Shown here piece after piece: positions 24,868 through 33,642 of a stretch of 64,000 nucleotides of DNA. The DNA is from Streptomyces sp. ATexAB-D23 (GTDB lineage: Bacteria > Actinomycetota > Actinomycetes > Streptomycetales > Streptomycetaceae): assembly GCF_000373645.1 (NCBI RefSeq), contig NZ_KB892002.1, positions 124,001 through 188,000 on the forward strand. Direction: 5' to 3'. Within the stretch, counting starts at the first letter, position 1. Each line of letters opens with the position of its first letter. Position numbers and translations under genes: made by a program. The notes beneath the pieces were generated by a model, which was not told the DNA's origin, searched no databases, and saw nothing but the letters and a program-made list of their open reading frames with translations.

Positions 24868-25515
24868 TCAGCTCTGTGCGCCGCTCTCCCCGCGCTGGAA
24901 GGAGACCTCCACGCGCCGGTTCTTCCTGCGGCCCTGCTCGTCGTCGTTGCTGGCGATCGGGTAGTCCTCGCCGTAGCCCCGGATCTCGAACGTGATCCCG
25001 CTGCCGCTCAGCGCCTCGTCCAGCACGTTGTGCACGGCCTCGGCGCGCTTCTTGGAGAGCATGTCACCGTGCTCGGACGAGCCCAGGTTGTCGGTGAACC
25101 CGAACACCCGCACCTTAGAGGCGTCCTGCTTCTTGATCTCCTCGGCAATGGCGTTGATCCGCCCGTTGGCCTCGGCACTCAGCTTGGCGCTGTCCTTGCC
25201 GAAGAGAACCTCGGCCTGGAGCGCGAACTTGATGTCCGCGTTGGTGTCCTCACGCCGCTCCTCGCCGCCGAGATCCTCGATGACGGACTTGATGTCGAGG
25301 ACTTTGGGCGGGGCGAGGGTGGCGCCTTCGGGGAGCTTGAGGTCGGTGTCCTTCGGGTCGATTTCGACCGGGGGTTCCGCGGAGGCGGAGGGGTAGGGGC
25401 TGTCGTCGGCGAAGGCCTGGGGGGCCCCGATGACTCCCAGGACGACCACCCCGGCGAGAAGGGTTGTCGCCACCTGGGCCCGGGCCCGCGCGGTAACAGT
25501 GATGCGGGCGGTCAT
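24868..25515 (-). CDS. Secreted OmpA-domain protein
   Basis: A 215-residue exported protein with signal peptide (about 1-37, cleavage near AFADD), a Pro/Ser-rich linker, and a C-terminal OmpA/MotB peptidoglycan-binding domain (about 95-210): QAEVLFGKDSAKLSAEA, VFGFTDNLGSSEHGDMLSKKRAEAV and SNDDEQGRRKNRRVEVSF carry the conserved Asp and Arg that hold diaminopimelate. Its ATG overlaps the stop of the upstream lipoprotein by one base (TAATG), so they are coupled. At the end of a Tad operon it could anchor the pilus machine to peptidoglycan; that is inference. Confidence 0.88.
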   Translation of the reverse strand: MTARITVTARARAQVATTLLAGVVVLGVIGAPQAFADDSPYPSASAEPPVEIDPKDTDLKLPEGATLAPPKVLDIKSVIEDLGGEERREDTNADIKFALQAEVLFGKDSAKLSAEANGRINAIAEEIKKQDASKVRVFGFTDNLGSSEHGDMLSKKRAEAVHNVLDEALSGSGITFEIRGYGEDYPIASNDDEQGRRKNRRVEVSFQRGESGAQS

Positions 25516-26111
25516 TAGGAGATCTCAATCGACGCGGCGCTGAAGCCCGGGAACTCAACGCTCACCTCGGTGGTCGTCTGAGCCGGCGCCGGAAACTGCG
25601 CGAAGAAGGGCAGGCTTTTGCCTGCGTCGATTCCGGAGTCATAGCTCGTTGTGGTCAGAGGACGGTCGTCGGTGTCACGGAGCACGTAATAGCGCTTCTT
25701 CGCTTGAGAATCGACCAGTGTCATCGCTGCCAGAGAGGGGCCAGTCGCGAGCACCGATTCCTCACTACCGCTCCACTCGACTGGCGTGACTACACGGCTG
25801 CCGGACGTGTTCTTGAACTCGCCGGTAAGCGTGAGGAAACCGCCCTGATCACGCTTCGCTGTGTGGACGACCATATCGATACCCATCCCGCCCTTGACGG
25901 TCGCCAGAACCGTGCTGGTTTCCGAAGTGGTATCGCCAGATGCGCTCTTCTCCTTTTCCGCACTGGATGACGCTGCGGAGCTTGATTCCCCCTTGCCCTG
26001 GGCACCGCCATCGCCGTTGCCACCGCACGCGGTTGCGGAGAAGGCCAACGTCGCAACCAAGAGTGCGGTGGCACCCGTCCGACGCACGTTCCTCACGTAC
26101 CGAGTAGTCAT
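25515..26111 (-). CDS. Lipoprotein at the end of the Tad locus
   Basis: A 198-residue lipoprotein with signal peptide and lipobox (LAFSATAC), a Ser/Glu/Lys-rich linker, and a beta-rich domain (LTLTGEFKNTSGSRVVTPVEW, KKRYYVLRDTDDRPLTTTSYD). The pattern looks like a small immunoglobulin-like, DUF4352-type domain, but I cannot assign it firmly. It lies 29 bases after the TadG-like gene and is coupled to the OmpA-domain gene, suggesting a shared cell-envelope role. Codon use is slightly less G+C-rich than its neighbours (more A/T in the linker region). Confidence 0.78.
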   Translation of the reverse strand: MTTRYVRNVRRTGATALLVATLAFSATACGGNGDGGAQGKGESSSAASSSAEKEKSASGDTTSETSTVLATVKGGMGIDMVVHTAKRDQGGFLTLTGEFKNTSGSRVVTPVEWSGSEESVLATGPSLAAMTLVDSQAKKRYYVLRDTDDRPLTTTSYDSGIDAGKSLPFFAQFPAPAQTTTEVSVEFPGFSAASIEIS

Positions 26112-26140
26112 CGATCCCTATCCTTTGCGGTCAGTCTCAG

Positions 26141-26776
26141 TCAGTCTTCGGCCAGGCGTACGGTGAAGAGGTCGGCCATGTCGGGCACGAGCGCCAGAGC
26201 CTCAGGGTCGACCGCCCAGTCCGGACCGCGGTCACAGCGAACCTTGCCGATCGACACGGTTGCCGCATTCGGCTCTGCGTCCGGGTCGGGATCGCTGTCG
26301 GGGGTCGGGACGAACGTGCAGCGCGGTTCGACCACGGCCACCGCGTCAGCTTCCGCCTTCTTGCCCTCTGTACCCGGAACGATGTTCGTGCTCATGCCCT
26401 TGCCTGACTTCAGACGGACCTCGTAGCCCCATCTGCCGTCGGACAGCGGTCGGCATTGAACATCACCTGCCTTGTTCAGAGCGGCGAAGGCGGACGCCTT
26501 CGCGCAGGCGTTGCCGGGGCCTCCGGAGAAGGACGTGTTGAACACAGAGTCGAAGTATTCGGGGTCGGCGAGGTGCGCCTTCAGATCCGATTCGAGCAGG
26601 CTGCGCGATTCCTTAGCTGCCGCCAGCGCAGCGGCGTCGGCCGCGCTCTGAGCACCATTGCGCTGCACGTCAGCCTCACCAAAAGCGAAGAGAACCAACG
26701 CAAGTAGAAGCAAACCGGCGACCGCTGTAATGTAGAGCGGCGCTGCCTGGCCTGACTCGCGGCACCTACGCCTCAC
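26141..26776 (-). CDS. TadG/TadE-like pilus assembly protein
   Basis: A 211-residue protein. The short basic N-terminus VRRRCRESG is followed by a pseudopilin-like start QAAPLYITAVAGLLLLALVLFAFGEAD, a single membrane helix, then an extracellular domain with QSAADAAALAAAKESRS, the signature of the TadG/Rv3654c-like group. Unlike the other pilins here it lacks the Glu at +5 of the leader motif. The C-terminal domain contains several Cys (NACAKAS, VQCRPL, EPRCTF, VRCDRG). The GTG start overlaps the pilin stop as GTGA, so it is coupled to the pilin. Confidence 0.85.
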   Translation of the reverse strand: MRRRCRESGQAAPLYITAVAGLLLLALVLFAFGEADVQRNGAQSAADAAALAAAKESRSLLESDLKAHLADPEYFDSVFNTSFSGGPGNACAKASAFAALNKAGDVQCRPLSDGRWGYEVRLKSGKGMSTNIVPGTEGKKAEADAVAVVEPRCTFVPTPDSDPDPDAEPNAATVSIGKVRCDRGPDWAVDPEALALVPDMADLFTVRLAED

Positions 26777-27009
26777 TTGTGATTCAGAACCGAGTCGACC
26801 TTCGCCTTGAACTTCGTGGCGATCGTCTTCCCCATACCAGTGTTCATCAGCGCAATCACGATCGCCACCACCAGAATCGTGATGCCGACATACTCGATCG
26901 CCCCCTGGCCCCTGTCCTTGCGGCGCTTCATGTGATGGGCGGTGGTGTTCGCCCATCGGTTCACATAAAGCTGTGTGCTCACGGCGGCCTTGAGCGCGAT
27001 GTCCTTCAT
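26773..27009 (-). CDS. flp: Flp-type pilin precursor
   Basis: A 78-residue prepilin. A 34-residue basic leader ends RRKDRG, followed by the class III pilin motif QGAIEYVGITILVVAIVIAL with Glu and Tyr at +5/+6. Processing after Gly34 would give a 44-residue pilin, mostly one hydrophobic helix with a basic tail. This is the expected major subunit of the Tad pilus. GGAGGGGG lies upstream of the ATG at 27007-27009. A 170-base gap to the upstream regulator gene allows its own promoter, and a small GACCG/CGGTC hairpin lies in the leader (27036-27050). Confidence 0.85.
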   Translation of the reverse strand: MKDIALKAAVSTQLYVNRWANTTAHHMKRRKDRGQGAIEYVGITILVVAIVIALMNTGMGKTIATKFKAKVDSVLNHK

Positions 27010-27179
27010 GACGATGTCCCCCTCCGAGTTCGACCGACCGAGAACCGGTCGACGCTGATCCGTGAGTCCGCGTGCCTCCGACGTGAGCAACGTACGTCGG
27101 TACAACACCCCTCATCATGGGCCTCAGGGCCCAACTCCGGGCCCACTTGCGCCGTTGCGTGCCAGGTGGCGTTCCGCTT

Positions 27180-28085
27180 TCAGCCATGCCGTGCCGGTCC
27201 CCCCGGCGGCCTGCGGTGCCATAGGGCGATCGCCTCGCCGCGGCTGCCGACATTCAGCTTGGTGAAGATGCGGTTGATGTGGTTCTTCACCGTCTTCTGA
27301 CTGATGAAACAGGCGGCGGCGATCTGCTGATTGGACATGCCCGACGCGATCAGATCCATCACCTCCACCTCCCGCTCACTCAGCTCCGACAACACGCTCC
27401 GGGCGGCCGGAGCAGAAGACCTCGACGTTGAATGTCCCACAAATGGCCCCGTGGGCGGGGCATTTCGCGGGGACGGGACGTCACTGTACGGTTCCGCAGG
27501 GCAACGGGCCGCCGCCCCCGGGCACACCGTCCCCAGCCCGTCCGGCAGCGGTGGCGCCACCTCGTCCTCCGGGGCGGCCCGCTCCCGCAGGGACTCCAGC
27601 AGCGCGCCGCTCGCCGAGTGGGTGAAGCGGGCCCGTCCCTCCGCCGTGTCCCGGACCGCGGCCACCAGTTCGGCCGCCGTGAACTCGCCGTGCACCAGAT
27701 AGCCCCCGGCGCCCAGGCGCAGCGCCTGACGGACGACGGCGCTCTCGCTGCTGTAGGTCATCATCAGCACCGGTGCCAGGCGCACCAGGTGCGGCAGGGC
27801 CGAGATGCCGTCGACCCCGGGCATGCGCACATCGAGCAGGACGACGTCCGGTCGGTGCCGTACCGCCTTCTCGTACGCCTGACGGCCGTCGCCCGCCTCC
27901 GCGACCACGACGATGCCGCCGCGACCGTGCAGGAGCGCCGTCAGGCCGGCCCGTACGACGGGGTTGTCGTCGGCGACCAGGACCCGCAGCGCAGTGGCGG
28001 CGGGGGCGGGGAAGGCCGGGGCGGGCGGCTGCGGTGGCCGCTGCTCCCCGGAGCCGTAAGGGCCGTCGGGTATGTCGTCCGGCAC
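27180..28085 (-). CDS. NarL/LuxR-type response regulator with atypical receiver
   Basis: A 301-residue protein. A Pro-rich N-terminus (1-30) is followed by a receiver domain (about 33-155) with Asp39/Asp40, phosphoacceptor Asp85 (VVLLDVRMPG) and Thr110, then a long low-complexity linker (about 165-232) and a LuxR HTH (233-295: LSEREVEVMDLIASGMSNQQIA...KTVKNHINRIF). The conserved receiver lysine (LLK) is replaced by His in GYLVHGEF, so signalling may be altered. GGAGG lies 7 bases before the GTG at 28083-28085. It is co-directional with the histidine kinase 16 bases upstream and embedded in the Tad locus, so pilus genes are its probable targets. Confidence 0.87.
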   Translation of the reverse strand: MPDDIPDGPYGSGEQRPPQPPAPAFPAPAATALRVLVADDNPVVRAGLTALLHGRGGIVVVAEAGDGRQAYEKAVRHRPDVVLLDVRMPGVDGISALPHLVRLAPVLMMTYSSESAVVRQALRLGAGGYLVHGEFTAAELVAAVRDTAEGRARFTHSASGALLESLRERAAPEDEVAPPLPDGLGTVCPGAAARCPAEPYSDVPSPRNAPPTGPFVGHSTSRSSAPAARSVLSELSEREVEVMDLIASGMSNQQIAAACFISQKTVKNHINRIFTKLNVGSRGEAIALWHRRPPGGPARHG

Positions 28086-28101
28086 GACAGGGCCTCCTCT
28101 C

Positions 28102-29424
28102 TCAGGGAACGGGGACGGTGGGGGCCGGCGCACGCGTGAGGTCCATCGCGGCGAGGGACAGGTCGAGGCGGACCTCCGTGCCCCGGGACGCCCCGCCCCG
28201 GCCGATCCGTATGCGGGCCCCGATGGAGGCGGCCCGTTCGACCATGCCGACGAGGCCGAAGTGGCCGGCCCTGCGCAGGGCGGCCAGGGTGGTGCCCGGG
28301 GGCAGGCCGTCGCCGTCGTCGTACACGCTGATCCGCACCACGTCGCGGACCAGGCCGGCGGAGACGTCCACCAGGGAGGCGCGGGCGTGGCGGCGGGCGT
28401 TCTCCATGGCTTCGGTGGCGATGGTCAGGGCGTGCCGGGCGACGGCGTGGGGTACGGGCGGCACCCGGTCGTCGCCGAGGCGGCGGAAGACGGCCCGGAC
28501 GCCGGTGCGGCGTTCGAAGTCGGCGGTGCGGGCTGCCAGTTCGCCGATGAGGTCGATGCCGTCGTCCAGGCCCGAATCGCGGCGCAGGTCCGAGAGGAGT
28601 TCCCGGGATTCGGCGGCGGCCCGGCGGGCGGAGCGGGCGACCAGTTCCGCCCGGCGTCTGACGGCCGCCGGGTCCATGCGGTCGGCGGTGCTCGCCAGGC
28701 CGTCGGCGGCCAGGGCCAGGCCGTGCAGGGTCTTGGCGACGGAGTCGTGCATCTCGCGGGCGAGCCGGGCCCGCTCCGCCTCCACCGCCCTGCTGACGGC
28801 GAGCCGCGCCCGGGTCTCGGTCAGCGCCTGGGACGCGGCGCCGAACCTCAGCAGCAGGCCCCTGAGCGTGGCGCCGACCGCGCCGGCGATGATGCAGAGC
28901 CCCACCATGAGGAGCGCGGTGGCGTCGGCCTCGTCCTGTTCGCTGATGCCGTAGGCGGCGGCCAGCAGCAGGGTCTGGAGCGCGGCGAAGACGGCGCCGC
29001 CCCGCCAGCTGTAGACGAGGCCCGCGAGGAGCGGGGTGCAGACCGTGACGTACGAGAGGGTCGAGCCGGGGCTGGCGGCGAACAGCAGCAGCGCGCCGAA
29101 CAGCATGTCGGCGGCGAGGAGCGAGGGGTGGCGCAGGAGGAACGGGCCGAAGCGCTCCCAGTCCCGCATCAGCACGTAGGACACCATGACGGTGACGAGG
29201 ACCGCCGCCCCCACCAGCCAGCTGCCCAGCTCGTCGTGGACCCCGGAGAGGGCGAAGGGGGCGGCCAGCGCGGTCATGGCGAGCCGGAAGCCGAAGAGCT
29301 GGCGGCACAGGGCCTGGAGGGCGTTCACCTGGATGGGCAGCGGCGGCACATGGCCGGGTGCGCTCGCCGGTGTCGTCGCGTCGGGGCCGCCGGTCAGGGC
29401 GGGGCCGGCCGGTCGTGGGGCCAT
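28102..29424 (-). CDS. Membrane histidine kinase of the Tad locus
   Basis: A 440-residue NarX/DesK-type sensor kinase. Five to six membrane helices (about 45-185) are followed by a HisKA_3 dimerisation domain with the phospho-accepting His226 in LAREMHDSVAKTLHGL, and a C-terminal ATPase with EAMENARRHA (N box), YDDGDGLP and GHFGLVGMVERAA (G boxes). It is partner to the adjacent LuxR regulator. GGAGGTGA lies 10 bases upstream of the ATG. It is in the same direction as, and 49 bases after, tadC, and likely senses a surface or envelope cue. Confidence 0.9.
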   Translation of the reverse strand: MAPRPAGPALTGGPDATTPASAPGHVPPLPIQVNALQALCRQLFGFRLAMTALAAPFALSGVHDELGSWLVGAAVLVTVMVSYVLMRDWERFGPFLLRHPSLLAADMLFGALLLFAASPGSTLSYVTVCTPLLAGLVYSWRGGAVFAALQTLLLAAAYGISEQDEADATALLMVGLCIIAGAVGATLRGLLLRFGAASQALTETRARLAVSRAVEAERARLAREMHDSVAKTLHGLALAADGLASTADRMDPAAVRRRAELVARSARRAAAESRELLSDLRRDSGLDDGIDLIGELAARTADFERRTGVRAVFRRLGDDRVPPVPHAVARHALTIATEAMENARRHARASLVDVSAGLVRDVVRISVYDDGDGLPPGTTLAALRRAGHFGLVGMVERAASIGARIRIGRGGASRGTEVRLDLSLAAMDLTRAPAPTVPVP

Positions 29425-29473
29425 GGTCTGTCTTCACCTCCTCGCGGGGGTCGCGGTGGCGCGCCCGTGGGCG

Positions 29474-30361
29474 TCAGCTGCCGAAGATCTCGTTGATGTC
29501 GACGTTCGCCGCGTAGTAGAAGCCGACCGCGATCAGGATCATCGTTCCCGGGAGCATGAAGCTGGTGACGATGAGCGTGGCCTTGGGGACGGCCTTGGAC
29601 GCCCTGCGGCGGGCGTTCTGGGCGTCGGTGCGCCGCATGTCGTTGGCGATCTGGATGAGGGTCTCGACGATGGGCGCGCCGAGTTCCTCGCCCTGCTGGA
29701 GGGCGGAGACGAACATGGAGACCTGTTCGGACTCGTTGCGCTTGCGGAGCTGGTCGAAGGCGTCGCGCCTGCTGACGCCCATGTCCATCTGGCGCAGGGT
29801 GATCCGCAGCTCGTCGGACCAGGGGCCGGTGTACTTGTCCGCCACCCGCTCCAGCGCCTGTCGGAAGCCGAGGCCGGCGGAGACGACGACCGCGAGGACG
29901 TCGAGGAAGTCGGGCAGGGTCCGGTCGATGTCGTCCTTGCGCCGGCTGATGGCCGCCCGGATGATCACGTCCGTCCAGAAGAGGCCGTAGACGAGCAGGA
30001 TGATCGCCAGGACGACCTGCCCGTTCATCAGCATCGCCAGGGCGGCCAGGATGCCGAGGCCGCCGTAGACGGCGCGCCGGGCGGCGTACCGGTCGACGGT
30101 GAGGCCCCGGGGGTTGCCCGCCATGTCCAGCTTGCGGCGGATCCGGTCGACGCGTCTGGGGCCCATCATCGACAGGACGCGGGGGGCGTACGGCATGCCC
30201 AGCCGGTCGATGGCCGAGCCGGCGGCGCTGGTGCGGCTGGCGCCGACCTCCAGGGCGATGGCCAGGTCGCCGGGGAGTTTGGCGTCGGCGCGGTACATGC
30301 GGATGCCCTGGAAGGCGCCGAGGACGGCGAGTCCGATGACGGCCGCGAGCAGTAGTTCCAT
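29474..30361 (-). CDS. tadC: TadC-like inner-membrane platform protein
   Basis: A 295-residue type II secretion F-domain protein. The N-terminal helix MELLLAAVIGLAVLGAFQGI, two more helices (about 98-130), the T2SSF segment RTLPDFLDVLAVVVSAGLGFRQALERVA...GEELGAPIVETL and a C-terminal helix (LIVTSFMLPGTMILIAVGFYY) match TadC. With TadB it forms the platform that TadA ATPase drives. AGGAG lies 7 bases upstream of the ATG at 30359-30361; the tadB gene ends 26 bases before it. Confidence 0.9.
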   Translation of the reverse strand: MELLLAAVIGLAVLGAFQGIRMYRADAKLPGDLAIALEVGASRTSAAGSAIDRLGMPYAPRVLSMMGPRRVDRIRRKLDMAGNPRGLTVDRYAARRAVYGGLGILAALAMLMNGQVVLAIILLVYGLFWTDVIIRAAISRRKDDIDRTLPDFLDVLAVVVSAGLGFRQALERVADKYTGPWSDELRITLRQMDMGVSRRDAFDQLRKRNESEQVSMFVSALQQGEELGAPIVETLIQIANDMRRTDAQNARRRASKAVPKATLIVTSFMLPGTMILIAVGFYYAANVDINEIFGS

Positions 30362-30387
30362 CTCTGTGCTCCTCTCTCCTCCGGCCG

Positions 30388-31326
30388 TCAGATACGGACG
30401 CGGGTCAGGCGGTTGATCAGGAAGAAGCCGAGGGCGTACAGGCCCGCCGCGATCACGATGGCGATCCGGCCCGGGGTGGCGGCGGCCATGTCGTCGAGGG
30501 CGCCCGCGCGCATTCCGTTCACGACGAGCAGGAAGGCCAGACCGAGGACGGGGACGGCGACGGCGGTCACCTTGACCTGGGACAGCAGGGTGGTGACCTC
30601 GCGCCTGGTCTCCTTGCGCTCCTCCAGCGTGCCCGTGAGGTTGCGCAGCGAGGAGACGATCGAGCCGCCCGTCCGGTTGGAGAGGATGAGGGTGGAGACC
30701 AGGACGGTCAGTTCGCGGGAGGGCAGCCGTTCCACGAGTTCGTTCAGGGCGTCGTCCAGGGAGTGGCCGACGGCCAGCCGGTCGGCCACCCGGCGCAGCT
30801 CGGCGTGGGCCGGGTCGTCCAGTTCCTCGACCGCCATGCCGATGGCCGTGCGCAGGGCCAGGCCCGCCTGGGTGGCGTTGGCGAGGACGCGGGTCAGTTC
30901 GGGGAGCTGGTTGATGAACGCCTCGGTGCGTTTGGCGCGCTGCCAGTTGAGGAAGGCGTTGCCGCCCCACAGGCCGATGAGTACGGCGACGAAGCCGAAG
31001 AACGACGCGAAGACGGAGTCCATGACGAAGTAGATCGCGAGCAGGGCTGCCACGACGTAGACGGCGTACTCGCCGGGGGTGAGGTCGAGGCCGGTCACCG
31101 CGATCTTGCGTTCGATGCGCTTGCCCAGGCCTGTCCTGCGCAGCCGCCGGTCGATCGCCCGGAAGCGCCGGACGCGGCCCTCCACGGCCGGCTGCCCGGT
31201 CTGGGACATGCGGTCGATCAGCGCCTGCCGTTGTTCCCTGCCCGTGGAGTAGCTGTGCAGGCCGATGACGGCGAGCAGACAGGCGAGCAGGGTGACACCG
31301 ACCGTCAGGAGCGGGAGGTTGTCCAT
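30388..31326 (-). CDS. tadB: TadB-like inner-membrane platform protein
   Basis: A 312-residue T2SSF-domain protein with an N-terminal helix (LTVGVTLLACLLAVIGL), a central helix pair (about 87-125), the F domain QLPELTRVLANATQAGLALRTAIGMAVEEL...RTGGSIVSSLRNLTGTLEERKETRREV, and C-terminal helices ending FFLINRLTRVRI. This is the classic TadB layout, working with TadC and TadA to extrude pilin. It lies between tadA and tadC in one leftward operon with gaps of 26-45 bases. Confidence 0.92.
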   Translation of the reverse strand: MDNLPLLTVGVTLLACLLAVIGLHSYSTGREQRQALIDRMSQTGQPAVEGRVRRFRAIDRRLRRTGLGKRIERKIAVTGLDLTPGEYAVYVVAALLAIYFVMDSVFASFFGFVAVLIGLWGGNAFLNWQRAKRTEAFINQLPELTRVLANATQAGLALRTAIGMAVEELDDPAHAELRRVADRLAVGHSLDDALNELVERLPSRELTVLVSTLILSNRTGGSIVSSLRNLTGTLEERKETRREVTTLLSQVKVTAVAVPVLGLAFLLVVNGMRAGALDDMAAATPGRIAIVIAAGLYALGFFLINRLTRVRI

Positions 31327-31371
31327 GTCGGGGGCCTTCTGGGTGAGCGGCGGGCAGGGGGGCGGGCGGGC

Positions 31372-32712
31372 TCAGGCGGTGGAGGTGCGTACGAGGAGTT
31401 GTTCGTCGGCCTGGGCGACGCCGAAGGCCGGCGGGACGGTCTCGTTGGTCATGTGGAAGCGTTCGGCGACGCGGCGCGGCACCGGGAAGTAGTCGAAGCG
31501 GCCGTACACGCGCCCGTCCGCCGCCATCGGGAGGGCGTTGAAGCGGCAGACGGAGACGATGCGGTAGTCCTCGCGGCCGTGCGAGTCGACCACGGCGATC
31601 TCGGTGATGCGGCGGGAGCCGTCGCCGTGCCGGGTCAGCTGGACGATCACGTCGACGGCGCTGTTGATCTGGTCGTGGATCGCGGCGAACGGGATCTCGA
31701 CCTCGGACATGGAGCTGAGGGTCTGCAACCGCATCAGCGCGTCCTCCGCGCTGTTCGCGTGGACGGTGGCGAGCGAGCCGTCGTGGCCGGTGGACATGGC
31801 CTGGAGCATGTCGAGCGTCTCGCCGCCCCTGACCTCACCGACGATGATGCGGTCGGGCCGCATGCGCAGCGAGTTGCGGACGAGGTCGCGGATGGTGATG
31901 CGGCCCTTGCCCTCCACGTTGGAGGGGCGGCTCTCCAGCGTGATCACGTGGGACTGCTGGAGCTGGAGTTCGGCGGAGTCCTCGATGGTCACGATGCGCT
32001 CGCCGTCCGGGATGAGCCCGGACAGGGCGTTGAGCAGGGTGGTCTTGCCGGTGCCGGTGGCCCCGGAGACGATCACGTTGAACTTGGCGCGGACGAAACC
32101 GGCGAGCAGGATCAGCATGTGCTCGTCCAGCGAGCCGAGGGAGATCATCTCCTGGAGCGTGAAGGCCCTCGGGAAGCGCCGGATGGTGAGGATGGGGCCC
32201 GAGAGGGAGAGCGGCGGGATGATCACGTTGACGCGCTCGCCGGACGGCAGCCGGGCGTCGACCATCGGGTTCGCCTCGTCCACACGGCGGTTGACCGTGG
32301 AGACGATGCGTTCGATGGTCTGCATCAGCTGCTCGGTGGAGGAGAAGCGCATCGGGAGGAGTTCGAGGCGTCCGCCGCGCTCCACGTAGACCTGTTCGGG
32401 GCCGTTGACCATGATCTCGCTGATGGAGGCGTCTTCGAGGAGCGGTTCGAGGATGCCGAGGCCGAGCGCCTCGTCCACGACGCGCCGGATGAGGTGCGAG
32501 CGCTCCACGGAGGACAGGACGGGGCCCTCGCGGCTGATGATGTGGCCGAGGACGCGTTCGAGCCGCGCTCTGCGCTCGGCCGCCGCGAGGGCGGACATCT
32601 CCGCGAGGTCGATCTCCTCCAGGAGCTTGGCGCGGTAGACCCCGACCAGCCGGCTCTCCTCGCTCATCCCGTTCGCCGGCTCGGGACTGGTGATACGCGC
32701 CCGCAGGCTCAT
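31372..32712 (-). CDS. tadA: TadA/CpaF secretion ATPase
   Basis: A 446-residue hexameric secretion ATPase that powers Flp pilus assembly. The N-terminal domain carries IMVNGPEQVYVERGGRL. The ATPase core has Walker A GATGTGKT (217-224), Asp box TIEDSAELQL, Walker B/His box IIVGEVRGGETLDMLQAMSTGHDGS and ATVHANSAEDAL. All motifs needed for activity are intact. Length is normal for the family. It sits centrally in the Tad operon, 45 bases from each neighbour. Confidence 0.95.
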   Translation of the reverse strand: MSLRARITSPEPANGMSEESRLVGVYRAKLLEEIDLAEMSALAAAERRARLERVLGHIISREGPVLSSVERSHLIRRVVDEALGLGILEPLLEDASISEIMVNGPEQVYVERGGRLELLPMRFSSTEQLMQTIERIVSTVNRRVDEANPMVDARLPSGERVNVIIPPLSLSGPILTIRRFPRAFTLQEMISLGSLDEHMLILLAGFVRAKFNVIVSGATGTGKTTLLNALSGLIPDGERIVTIEDSAELQLQQSHVITLESRPSNVEGKGRITIRDLVRNSLRMRPDRIIVGEVRGGETLDMLQAMSTGHDGSLATVHANSAEDALMRLQTLSSMSEVEIPFAAIHDQINSAVDVIVQLTRHGDGSRRITEIAVVDSHGREDYRIVSVCRFNALPMAADGRVYGRFDYFPVPRRVAERFHMTNETVPPAFGVAQADEQLLVRTSTA

Positions 32713-32757
32713 GTGCTCAACTCCCTCGGTTCTTCTCGGCGCTGTGTGGGCTATGGG

Positions 32758-33150
32758 TCAGTCGGTCGGCATGGTGGCGCTCTTCTCGACGGAGCCGAAG
32801 GAGAACATCGGCAGCAGGCTGGGGATGGAGACGCGCACGGTGACCGTCAGGGAGCCGGCGCCCCGCGTCGTGGACGCCTCGGCCCCGTCGGCCAGCCAGC
32901 CGCTCATGGAGTCCCGGGCCACCGCGCCCGCCCGGTGCTCCTGGTGGTCGGTCGAGGCGACCCTGGCGGCCGTCCGGGCCGCCGTACCCGCCTGCTGGGC
33001 CGCGTACACGGCGATGCCGAGCTGGACCACGGCCAGCGCGACGACGAGGAGCAGGGTGAGGACGCCCACGTACTCGATGGCGGCCTGGCCGCGCTCCCGG
33101 GACGCGGCGGGCCGGCCGCGCCGCCGGGAAGGGGCCGGCCCGCGCCTCAC
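32758..33150 (-). CDS. TadE-like pseudopilin (second of pair)
   Basis: A 130-residue pseudopilin. A 20-residue basic leader ends RERG, followed by QAAIEYVGVLTLLLVVALAVVQ with Glu at +5 of the presumed cleavage, a single helix, then an extracellular domain. I chose the second of two consecutive GTG codons (33148-33150), which overlaps the upstream TadE stop as GTGA and has GAGGCGGG 7 bases before it. It should be cleaved by the TadV-type peptidase and act as a minor pilus or assembly component. Confidence 0.85.
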   Translation of the reverse strand: MRRGPAPSRRRGRPAASRERGQAAIEYVGVLTLLLVVALAVVQLGIAVYAAQQAGTAARTAARVASTDHQEHRAGAVARDSMSGWLADGAEASTTRGAGSLTVTVRVSIPSLLPMFSFGSVEKSATMPTD

Positions 33151-33593
33151 CACGCGTCCCGCCTCTCGTTGCGGGCCTTGGCCTCGCCCGTCGCGTGCCA
33201 GGGCAGGTCGAAGGCGCCGGGGAACAGCATCGGCACGTCGAGCCTCACCCGGACGGTGACCAGTTCGCTGGACGGTTCACCGCAGCGCTCCACCCGGGTG
33301 GTCCAGCCGCTGGGCACGTCCTCGCGCACGGCCCGCTCGCAGGCCGCCCGCTGGCTGCCCTCCGTGACCGCCGCGGCCCTGACCGCCTTGTCCGCCGCGT
33401 TCCCCGCCAGGATGTACGTGTAGCAGACCATCGCGGCCTGCCAGAGCAGCGCCAGGGTGATCAGGATCAGCGGCAGGGTGCCGACGAACTCGATCGCGGT
33501 CTGGCCCCGGTCGGCCCGGCCGTCGCGAAGGGCCGCGGTGCGGGCGCCGCCCGCTCCGGGCCGTCGCCGCCGGTCCGCTCGTAAGAGGTTCAT
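33147..33593 (-). CDS. TadE-like pseudopilin (first of pair)
   Basis: A 148-residue pseudopilin. The basic leader (MNLLRADRRRRPGAGG...) ends RADRG, then QTAIEFVGTLPLILITLALLWQAAMV with Glu at +5, a single helix, and an extracellular domain with two Cys (RAACERAV, VERCGEP) likely bonded. It pairs with the following TadE-like protein as in other Tad systems, where TadE/TadF are processed pseudopilins. The start is the ATG at 33591-33593, 49 bases after tadZ. Confidence 0.87.
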   Translation of the reverse strand: MNLLRADRRRRPGAGGARTAALRDGRADRGQTAIEFVGTLPLILITLALLWQAAMVCYTYILAGNAADKAVRAAAVTEGSQRAACERAVREDVPSGWTTRVERCGEPSSELVTVRVRLDVPMLFPGAFDLPWHATGEAKARNERRDAW

Positions 33594-33642
33594 GATGCGA
33601 CGGTCCCCCTCGGTCGCCCCGGTCCGTCCGGTCGTCGCGCGT

